From: Mycoplasma miroungirhinis
GTDB taxonomy: Bacteria > Bacillota_I > Bacilli_A > Mycoplasmatales > Metamycoplasmataceae
DNA: 64,000 bases
NCBI RefSeq assembly: GCF_013008815.1
Contig: NZ_CP053097.1
Span: 496,001-560,000, forward strand
Direction: 5' to 3'
The translations under genes and the position numbers were made by a program. The notes below the pieces were generated by a model. The model made no database searches. It saw nothing but the letters and a program-made list of their open reading frames with translations, and was not told the DNA's origin. Positions 56,724 through 64,000 of this stretch are shown here, one piece after another (within the stretch, counting starts at the first letter, position 1; every line of letters starts with the position of its first letter).

Positions 56724-57687
56724 AATTAAGAAATTAAATTATAAAAAAATACTTTCATCCTTTTTATTTTTATTTCCTTTATTATTAGCAATTTTATTAT
56801 TTACTATTATTCCTATTTTTAAAATTATTTTTGAATCATTTGTATATTTTCCTAATGAAGATAATTTGACAATTAAAGCAGTAGGAACACACAATTATAA
56901 TGATGTTTTTAATGATTCAGCCTTTAATGATGCAATAAAAAACTCAACTATTGTTTTATTTTTAGGTACATCCATTTCTTTAATACTTGCTTTATTTTTT
57001 TCAATCATAATTGAATCAATCATTTCTAAAATCTCTAAAACAATATTTTTATCACTGCTTTATTCACAATTCTTTTTATCATCGTTTTCAGTTGGATTAT
57101 CTTTTACTGTTTTATTTGGAGACAAAAATTTATTTTTTAAGTTTTTTAATTTAGATAATACTCGTTTTGTTGGAGGACAAAACCCACTTCCTATTTGAAT
57201 TTATTATACTTTTTTTCAAATCTGAAGATCACTTCCTTTTAATATAGTTTTAATTTCATCTGGAATTAGAAGAGCAGATAATAAATATTGAAAATTAATA
57301 AAATCAGATAAAATTTCACTTTTTCAAAAAATCAGATTTGTTTATTTTAATGAATTATCTAAAAACTTTTTTTCAATTATTTTAACTAATTTTATTTTTT
57401 CATCATTAATATTACCTGAAGCAATTTTAGGAAGTAGTTATAATTATAAATTTAATCACGGACATACATTAACTAGTTATATTTTAGGTTATTTTGATCA
57501 TAGTGTAGGAGTTATTACTGAATATAAACCTGAAAAAGGATATGCTGCGTCATTTCTTGCGCTTTTATATTTAATGTTTTTAATTGTTTTAGTATTTGTT
57601 TTAAAACCAAATAATCTTAAAAAGGAATTTCTATTTTTTAAAAAAATATTTAATAAAATAAAAAGGAAAATGAATAAAAATGCTTAA
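56713..57687 (+). CDS. ABC importer permease 1 (UgpA-like)
   Basis: A 324-residue membrane protein with about six hydrophobic segments: FLFLFPLLLAILLFTIIPIF near the N-terminus, TIVLFLGTSISLILALFFSI, and YSQFFLSSFSVGLSFTVLFG. The EAA loop is divergent. The start at 56713 is chosen because AAGGA (56698-56702) lies 10 nt upstream and it follows the operon pattern of overlaps. It overlaps the ATPase gene by 11 bp and the next permease by 8 bp. Confidence 0.88.
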
Positions 57688-58483
57688 AAAAATAGTTTGA
57701 GAAATTTTAAAATTTTTATTAATAGGAATACTTGTTGTTGTTATTTTATTTCCTGTTTATTATTTATTTGTTATATCACTTAAAACACGTTTATCAATAA
57801 GCGAAGATAAAGCATCTATTTTAATTGAAGAATGACAATGATCTAATTTTTTCAATGTTATTGCACTTGATTTTTGAAAAGCTCTTGGTTTTACTTTAAT
57901 TGTTGCTGTAATTTTAATTTTATTAAGAATATTTATTTTTTCTTTTGCAGTTATCGGACTTTTAAAATTAAATGACAAATGACAAAAAATATTTTTATAT
58001 TTCTTTTTAATTATTAGTTTAATTCCAGAATTTACGATTTATTTAAGTTTATTGCAATTTTTAGTAGGTTTAAAAATACATAAAACTTTTTTTGCTTTAA
58101 CAACAAATTCATTATTTTCATTTTTTCTATTTACATATATTTTTAATACTGCAAAAGCTATACATAAAAATAAAAACAAGTTGATTATTAATGACCATTT
58201 AAAATGACATCATAAATTAATTTATGTATATTTTCCTAAATTAAAATTAGCATTTTTATTATTAATAATTTTTTCATTTTTAACAGCTTGAAATGATTAT
58301 TTATGACCTACATACATTTTAAATAACAGAGAAGAAAAAAATATAACATTGTGGTTTATAGGCCTTAATTCAATTAATGAAGAAAGTACTCCAAATTTAG
58401 CAGCAGCAGGTGCTTTTATATCTATTTTAGTTCCACTATGTGTTTATTGAGTATTTTCAACAAAAATAAGAAAATTTAACTAG
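57680..58483 (+). CDS. ABC importer permease 2 (UgpE-like)
   Basis: A 267-residue membrane protein with about six hydrophobic segments: FLLIGILVVVILFPVYYLFVISLKT, FTLIVAVILILLRIFIFSFAV, and a conserved FSFLTAWNDYLWP followed by TLWFIGLNSI, both typical of UgpE/MalG-type permeases. AAGGAAAATG lies just upstream. It overlaps permease 1 by 8 bp. The substrate-binding lipoprotein follows after 109 nt with its own promoter. Confidence 0.9.
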
Positions 58484-58522
58484 TTATTATTAATTTCATA
58501 TTTCTAAAAATAGTTTAAGATT

Positions 58523-58528
58523 TATAAT
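58523..58528 (+). promoter_or_regulatory. -10 box of the substrate-binding lipoprotein
   Basis: TATAAT with predicted +1 near 58535. A separate promoter would allow more binding protein than permease. Confidence 0.45.
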
Positions 58529-58536
58529 TTATTTAT

Positions 58537-58562
58537 ACCTAAATTTTTCAAACAATTTAGGT
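58537..58562 (+). promoter_or_regulatory. Inverted repeat in the lipoprotein leader
   Basis: ACCTAAAT (58537-58544) and ATTTAGGT (58555-58562): perfect 8-bp arms with a 10-nt loop, at the predicted +1 and upstream of AGAAAGGAAA. It may be an operator or 5' stem. Confidence 0.5.
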
Positions 58563-58592
58563 TAAAAAAGAGAAAGAAAGAGAAAGGAAAAA

Positions 58593-60481
58593 ATGAAAAA
58601 ATTAAATAAAATAAAAACTTTATTATATTTATCAGGAGCAGTAGTTTCAATAGCTACAACCGCTGCTCTTGTTTCATGTACAACCCCTGCAAAAGAAAGT
58701 GAAACTGTTAAATTTTCATTTGCTCAAGGTGCAGATTGACCATTACCAAGAACATTAAGTCAATTAACTGATTATTACAACAAAACACACGCAGACAAAG
58801 AAAATTTCAAAAAAGTTGAATTATTAACACAAGACAAAACTAAAACATATTCTGAATTAAAACTAGCTCAAAACATAAGAGAACAATACAAATCAGGACA
58901 ATCTGAAGATGTTCCTAACATATTTTTAGGAAATCAAGCAGGTGCTTATATTATGAATCAAAATGGTATCCTTTTAAACCTAAATAACCAAGGAATTAAT
59001 AAAGAATTATTTGCTAGCAAAATAGCTGATAAACACAGTATTTTACCTGGTGAAACAGATCATAATCGTCTTTATAATATTCCGTTAAGTAATTTTGATG
59101 AAGATGCAACAATTTTTAACCTAGATTTAATGAATTTAATTTTTAATTTAATTAAAGAAGGTAAAGGAACTGTTGATGAAAATTCAGAAATTTATAAAGA
59201 AGCTCTTGTTGCTTCAAAAACAGGAAATAGCGTGCCTTCATTTAGTATTTTTAGTGCTTTAAGACTAAAAAAAGCAGATGCTTTTGCTAATTTACATGTA
59301 AATGATGAGACATTTAGTTCTATTCAATCAATTAGAGAATTTAGTAAAGAATTTTATGATGGAGTAGAAATTGATGAATCAAAAGTTACTGATGATACAC
59401 TTGATGGAGAAATTCTTTCAATTGATTATCAAAAAGGTACTTTTTATAAAGAATTAAATGCACTTGAAGATAATGAATCTAATTTTGTTCAAAATGAAAA
59501 TGGAAAATAGAATATCCTATTTTAACTAATAAAAAATTAGAAGATGGTATTAAACAACTTTGAAAAGAATACAATGATACTGCTGCACAAACAAGTGTTA
59601 AAAAAGGTAATGATGAAAAAACTTTTTATTCAGTTCAATATTTAGATTTAAGTCCATCAAAATTAAACTGAACAGCTTTTCATCCAGTACAATGAAAAAA
59701 TGCTATTGCTTTTGGAGTTAGTGTAGGTTATGGTTCATTACAAAAACCACAAGATATTAAATCAAAAACAGATGCAGAATTACCAAAAATTTTAAAATAT
59801 GCACAAAGAGGAGATGTTGTTTACAAACCTCAAATTACTAAAGGTCGTAAGGACAAAGACATTAAAATCTTTAATGAAGGTGGATCAAGTATTATCCCTA
59901 TTAAAAAATCATTTGATAGAGAAAATAAAGCAACTACAATTTATATTAATTGATTATACACAGGAAAAAATGATGTTTTAAAACCTGGTGAAATGGAAGA
60001 TAACTGACTTACAATAGCTAAAATAGCAGGTTATGCACTTCCTTTAAAATCAGTTATGACAGAAGAAAACGTTGAATTTATTAATAAATTGCAAAAACAA
60101 TATTTACAAAGAGTTGAAGAATTAGAAAATAAATTAGAATTGAATTTAAAAGGTTCTGGATCATTTGATGATCAAAAACTAAAATCAATAACTCAAGCGA
60201 AAATAAAAGCACACGCTGGATTAACTAATGAAGAACAAAAAGAATATGAAGATTCAATTGCTTATTATAATAAATTAGAAAGCGCAAAAATTAGTATTCA
60301 ATCAGTTTTAGGTTTCTTAAACAGTAATACACAAAGCGAAAATGTTCCTCAAAATGAAAAAATAGGAAATGTGTTTAAAATAATTGATGAGGATTTATTA
60401 AATACTACAAAAGAAGGTTCTGAACAAAAAACAACTACACCTGAAGAATTTTACAAAGAAATTCAAGACATTTTAAAATAA
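58593..60481 (+). pseudogene. P68-type substrate-binding lipoprotein with one-base frameshift
   Basis: The frame from 58593 encodes a lipoprotein (signal MKKLNKIKTLLYLSGAVVSI, lipobox ALVSC with Cys at residue 29) with solute-binding features such as FSFAQGADWPLPRTLSQLTD and VPNIFLGNQAGAYI. It stops at TAG 59508 after an A4 run (59504-59507). The -1 frame continues with no stop to 60481 and holds the rest: a YPILTNKKLEDGIKQLWKEY region, NAIAFGVSVGYG and a C-terminal helical tail. One extra A restores 629 codons (GKIEYPIL across the joint). It is the binding component of the importer just upstream; without the fix, a 305-residue truncated lipoprotein results. Phase variation, decay or sequencing error are all possible. 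Confidence 0.8.
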
Positions 60482-60489
60482 AGATAATA

Positions 60490-60523
60490 TACAAAAATTA
60501 GCACTTGTTTGCTAATTTTTGTA
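60490..60523 (+). terminator. Terminator after the importer operon
   Basis: A 13-bp stem, 60490-60502 with 60511-60523 (core AAATTAGC/GCTAATTT), and an 8-nt loop. The T run is within the right arm. Confidence 0.85.
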
Positions 60524-60576
60524 TAACTTATTTTCATTAATTATATAATAATATTATTAATAGAAAAAGGATGAAT

Positions 60577-61014
60577 ATGAAAAAAAGAATTGTTATAAGT
60601 GAACAAGATCCCGAAGTTTTAAATGGTCTTAGACAAATGACCGAACATTTAAAAGCTAAAAATTTAGATCCTATTTTAGTTGAATTAATAAAAATGAGAT
60701 CATCACAAATTAATCAATGTGCTTTATGTTTAGAAACACATTGTCAATATGCTTTAGAGGCAGGTGAAACACAAGAAAGAATATTTTCACTACCTGCATG
60801 AAGAGAATCTGTTTTATTTACCGAAAAAGAGAGAATAGTTATTAAAATGACTGAAGAAATAACTAATATTTCTAAAGATGGATTAACTGATGAAACATAT
60901 GAAGAATTAGCAAAATACTTTAATGATGATGAAATTGTTTCATTAATTATGACAGCAATTTCAATAAACACTTGAAATAGAGTTGCTATTGTTGCCAAAT
61001 TAGGAAAAAAATAA
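60577..61014 (+). CDS. AhpD-like carboxymuconolactone decarboxylase family protein
   Basis: A 145-residue soluble protein with the peroxidase-type motif NQCALCLETHCQYALEAG (Cys-x-x-Cys-x-x-x-His, about residues 47-64) and the surrounding ELIKMRSSQ and TGE..ERIFSLPAW segments of the AhpD/CMD family. Probably disulfide-based antioxidant activity. The start at 60577 is preferred because AAAAAGG is 6 nt upstream; an ATG at 60571 abuts that site. Monocistronic, close to msrB on the opposite strand. Confidence 0.9.
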
Positions 61015-61041
61015 AGTAGTATTAAACTTACTAAAAAATTA

Positions 61042-61074
61042 AACTCGAGCCAAAGTGTTCGAGTTGAATTTTTT
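61042..61074 (+). terminator. Terminator after the AhpD-like gene
   Basis: AACTCGA (61042-61048) pairs with TCGAGTT (61059-61065), followed by T. Confidence 0.8.
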
Positions 61075-61186
61075 ATCCTAGTTTATTTATATTACACAAC
61101 TTTTTTTATTTTAAATTTTTACAGGCCAGTTAATATTCTAATAATTATTTCTTTAATTGCAACTTTATCAAAGAATGTTTTATTTT

Positions 61187-61468
61187 CTAAATTTTTAGAT
61201 GATAAAAACCTAATCACTCTTCTTTTATTCCTTTAAGCCTTGGTGAACCAGAAATTTCTTTATATTCATTTTCTATTTTTTTGAATATTGAATTAACCAT
61301 TTCTTTTAAAGTTTCTTTTTTAGATGAACAAGAAATGGCTATGAAAGGCATTGTAGATGATGCTAAAATTGGTAAAGATATAAAATAATATTTTTTTGAA
61401 TTTTTATTATGTTTCCTAACTATATTGTTTTATTCCAGCTTTTTTTTGAAATCACTTAATTTAAACAT
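61187..61468 (-). pseudogene. Remnant of a lipoprotein gene
   Basis: In one minus-strand frame from an ATG at 61468 the reading is MFKLSDFKKKLE, a stop, then NNIVRKHNK, a hydrophobic YYFISLPILASSTMPFIA and the lipobox AISC, followed by a lysine-rich segment (KKETLKEMVNSIFKKI) and a stop at 61187. A signal peptide with a lipobox plus only about 45 further residues, interrupted by a stop, looks like the decayed 5' end of a surface lipoprotein gene. The rest of the 61075-61516 gap shows no other coding signal. Confidence 0.5.
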
Positions 61469-61516
61469 AAATATCACAAAAAATACACTTATAAGTGTAA
61501 AATTTAATTTTTGCAA

Positions 61517-61544
61517 ATAAAAAGTTGCAGATTAACTACAACTT
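61517..61544 (-). terminator. Terminator after msrB
   Basis: On the minus strand AAGTTGTAG (61536-61544) pairs, with one mismatch, with CTGCAACTT (61522-61530), followed by TTTTT. Confidence 0.7.
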
Positions 61545-61548
61545 AAAA

Positions 61549-61980
61549 CTATGTAAATAACTTTTTGTATTCTGAATAACCTAATTCATCCATCTTATCA
61601 TAAGGAATAAAATCTAAAGCAGCTGAATTTATACAATATCTTAGTCCACCTAATTCTTTTGGTCCATCGTGAAATACATGACCTAAATGTGAATCTGCAT
61701 TTTTTGAACGTACTTCGGTTCTTAACATTTTATGCGAAGTGTCTTCAAATTCCGCTAACATATCTTTTGAAATAGGTTTACTAAATGCAGGTCAACCACA
61801 TCCTGAATCAAATTTATCTACTGACATAAAAAGTGGTGTTCTATCAACAATATCAACATAAATACCTTTTTCAAAATGGTGATCATATTCATTTTCAAAA
61901 GGTTTTTCAGTGTAAGATTCTTGTGTTACTTTATACTGTAATTCTGTTAATTCTTTTAATCTTTTTTCTTTATCTAGCAT
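61549..61980 (-). CDS. msrB: Peptide methionine (R)-sulfoxide reductase MsrB
   Basis: Repairs methionine-R-sulfoxide. The 143-residue protein has [29 protein letters not shown] (resolving Cys), [11 protein letters not shown] and [11 protein letters not shown] (catalytic Cys). The two CxxC zinc pairs of many MsrB proteins are absent, so this is the non-zinc form. TGA is Trp in GCGWPAF. Its S-epimer counterpart MsrA is the C-terminal domain at 23929-24420. Confidence 0.95.
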
Positions 61981-62034
61981 AATAACCTCTTACCAAATTT
62001 TACAATATTTAATGTGTATTTATTTAAACAATTT

Positions 62035-63327
62035 TTTAATTCATTTTAATTTATTTTCAGTATGTGGAGCAAATTGTAATTTAATATTTTTTAACAATCA
62101 TTTTTTATAATAACTTTGCTCATAACTAAATGATTTGAAACCAGCATAACCTCTACTCTTACCATGACCTGAGTTTCCTATACCACCAAATGGTAAATTA
62201 TAATTACTTATAAAACTTAAACTATCATTAATAGAAAATGTCCCTGTTTGAGCATATTTAAAAACATTTTTAATAAATTTTTTATCTTTTGAATAAACAT
62301 AATAAGCAAGTGGTTTTTGTATTTTTGTTAAAAAATTAATTAATTCTTGGTCATTTTTATAAGTTATTAAAGGTAAAAAAGGGCCAAAAATTTCTTCTTC
62401 CATTATTTTAGAATCAACTGAAGCTTCAAAAACTACTAATTGAGCTTCTTGAAGTAAATTATTAGAAAGTTCATTTAGTCTATTTTTATGATTTTGATTA
62501 ATTATTGAAGCTATTTCTTGTTTATTTATTAATGTTTTATTTAATAAAGTTAATTTTTCAATTACTAAATCTTTTATATCATTATGAACTAATAAAAAAT
62601 CAGGAGCAATACATACTTGACCAAAATTAATCATTTTATTTAAAAATATATTTTCAAAGGAATAATCTAAATTAGTGTTTTTATCAATAATAGTAGGACA
62701 TTTCCCACCTAATTCCAATATAGTAGGTGTTAATTTTTCTGCTGCTTTTGAAGCTACTATTTTACCTACTGATGTACTACCTGTAAAAAAGATTAAATCA
62801 AATTTTTGATCTAATAATCATTTTGAAGTTTCTAAATCACTTGGAGCACAATATATAATATTTGAATCAAAATTTTGATTTATTAGATTTATTAAAAATT
62901 CACTAGAATAAGCTGAAATCTCTGATGTTTTTAAAATTATTCTATTACCTGCAGCAATTGCTGAAATTAAAGGAGAAATAGTTAAATAAATCGGAAAATT
63001 TCACGGACTTATAATTAAAACTTGACCTAATGGTCTAAAAATAGTTTGAGATTTTGAGCCAAATAAATAAAAAGGTGTTTTTACTTTATTTCATTTAGTT
63101 CATTTTTTAATATTCTTAATTGCAAAATCAATTTCTTTATATATTAAAGCAATTTCAGTAACAAAAGCTTCATTTTTGTGTTTATTTAAATCATTTAGCA
63201 ATGCTTTAAAAATATTTTCTTCATTTGCTTTAATTAGTTTTTTTAATTTAATTAATAATTCTTTACGTTTATAAATATCAATCGGTTGATTAAGTAAATT
63301 TCTTTGGTTTATATATATATCTTTCAT
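62035..63327 (-). CDS. Aldehyde dehydrogenase (short class 3 type)
   Basis: A 430-residue NAD(P)-dependent aldehyde dehydrogenase. It has PLGQVLIISPWNFPIYLTI, FFTGSTSVGKIV (nucleotide binding), TILELGGKCPTII (general base Glu) and NFGQVCIAPDFLLV (catalytic Cys), then EEEIFGPFLPL and LPFGGIGNSGHGKSRGYAGFKSFS. The N-terminal ~30 residues of class 1/2 enzymes are absent, as in class 3. The substrate is not clear; a role in removing reactive aldehydes is possible. TGA-Trp codons occur several times. There is no strong ribosome site before the ATG. Confidence 0.9.
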
Positions 63328-63344
63328 ATATTAATTTTATAGAT

Positions 63345-63370
63345 AAAAATAAAACTTTGTAAAAACAAAG
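63345..63370 (-). terminator. Terminator after the dUTPase gene
   Basis: CTTTGT (63365-63370 on the minus strand) pairs with ACAAAG (63355-63360), followed by T-rich sequence. Confidence 0.55.
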
Positions 63371-63378
63371 CCTTATTC

Positions 63379-63861
63379 TTAATATTTATCTTTTGCTCTT
63401 TGAAAATTTATTTCGTTTTTCTTATAAAAACTCTCTAAAATTTCATTTTCAGTTAAACCAATTGTTAGTGCTAATCCTAAGTATAATGAATAAACATTTT
63501 TTAATGTTTCTTCTGTTAATTCTACAAATAATTTTGTTGCAGCTTGATAAACTTCTGATAATTGCATACTAAAATTATCGTGTAATTTAATGGGATCTAT
63601 AAATGGAGTGACATTATTTCTTACACAAATGCTACTTAAAAAATGAATTCCATCTGCATATTCTTCTAAAAGGGCTTGTTTATTAATATTTTTATGTACT
63701 TTTCAATACTTAAATTCCTGAACTTCGTTTGCAAATTCACTAATTTCAACTATTAAAGCAATAATAATTTTGGTTTTTAAATTATTTTCATCAGGTGAAA
63801 TATTTTTAGCAAAACTTTCATCTAAATCTTTTTGTAAATTAAATACTCTTGTTAAATCCAT
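63379..63861 (-). CDS. Dimeric dUTPase (all-alpha NTP pyrophosphatase)
   Basis: A 160-residue helical protein. It has the metal-binding EISEFANEVQEFKYWK (about residues 39-54, the E-x-x-E pattern) and EEYADGIHFLSSI (about 69-81, cf. EEYADGLHF), the two motifs of dimeric dUTPases of the MazG-like superfamily. It hydrolyses dUTP to dUMP and so limits uracil in DNA; its product feeds thymidylate metabolism alongside Tdk. Starts at an ATG 139 bases from the window end; no clear ribosome site. Confidence 0.85.
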
Positions 63862-64000
63862 AACTTAATTATAGAGCATTTTTATTTTATGAACTCATTT
63901 AAATAAAATACATTAAATTACAAGTGATAAATTTAAAATAAATCTAAAAAAATGATTTGTTAATCTTATATAGATAAAAATTCTATTAAAATTTTGTTGT

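Overview
The window is a chromosomal segment of a mollicute, most likely a glycolytic Mycoplasma sensu lato of the hominis/synoviae type. Many clear protein families (GyrB, RNase J, UvrB, AtpA, LemA, LDH, P80-type lipoproteins) read through only if TGA is tryptophan. The DNA is strongly A+T-rich, start sites carry AAGGAG-type ribosome sites or none, and there are several lipoproteins with [AS]-C lipoboxes but no cell-wall genes. The species cannot be fixed from this window. No tRNA, rRNA, CRISPR array, transposase or replication origin was seen.

Layout. 1-1.8 kb (+): end of def, a CvpA-like membrane protein and a DUF4177-like protein. 1.8-17.6 kb (-): tdk, an anchored hypothetical, two choline-kinase-fold genes (one a tandem degenerate fusion), gyrB, lemA, a possible DUF3137 partner, an FtsK-N-like membrane protein, an RNase J2-type protein lacking its metal motif, a P80-type lipoprotein and pdhBA. 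17.8-20 kb (+): pta-ackA, so acetyl-CoA from PDH yields ATP. 20.1-26.3 kb (+): one tight, overlapping operon gmk-PP2C-Ser/Thr kinase-rsgA-rpe::msrA-tsaE-tsaB-tsaD. 26.3-32.7 kb (-): a BMP-type nucleoside ABC importer and a DprA-like gene. 32.8-34.6 kb (+): MATE exporter and vapD. 34.7-35.5 kb (-): leucine-rich-repeat lipoprotein. 35.6-38.7 kb (+): uvrB and ldh. 38.7-40.9 kb (-): clpB under a perfect CIRCE. 41.0-42.5 kb (+): MFS transporter. 42.6-49.5 kb (+): complete F1Fo ATP synthase operon.

49.5-53.4 kb (+) is the most unusual part: a phage-type DNA cytosine methyltransferase followed, with a 14-bp overlap, by a large DUF262/DUF1524 (GmrSD/SspE-like) nuclease. The operon promoter seems to carry an (AT)9 repeat between -35 and -10, and the nuclease gene is broken by a one-base shift at an A6 tract. 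This looks like a phase-variable two-gene DNA modification and defence module. 53.9-60.5 kb (+): lpdA (PDH E3), then a Ugp/Msm-type ABC importer whose P68-type substrate-binding lipoprotein is interrupted by another A-tract frameshift. 60.6-64 kb: AhpD-like protein (+), a lipoprotein remnant (-), msrB, a short aldehyde dehydrogenase and a dimeric dUTPase (all -). The last 139 bases show nothing I can support.

Metabolically the window joins pyruvate use (LDH, PDH E1/E3, Pta-AckA), ATP synthase, sugar and nucleoside import, thymidine salvage, methionine-sulfoxide repair (MsrA, MsrB), t6A tRNA modification (TsaB/D/E) and DNA repair. Recurrent themes are likely leaderless starts (TATAAT about 6 nt before ATG), inverted repeats near predicted +1 positions, and single-base A-tract shifts that break or fuse genes. 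These shifts are either real phase-variable or decay events or homopolymer sequencing errors.
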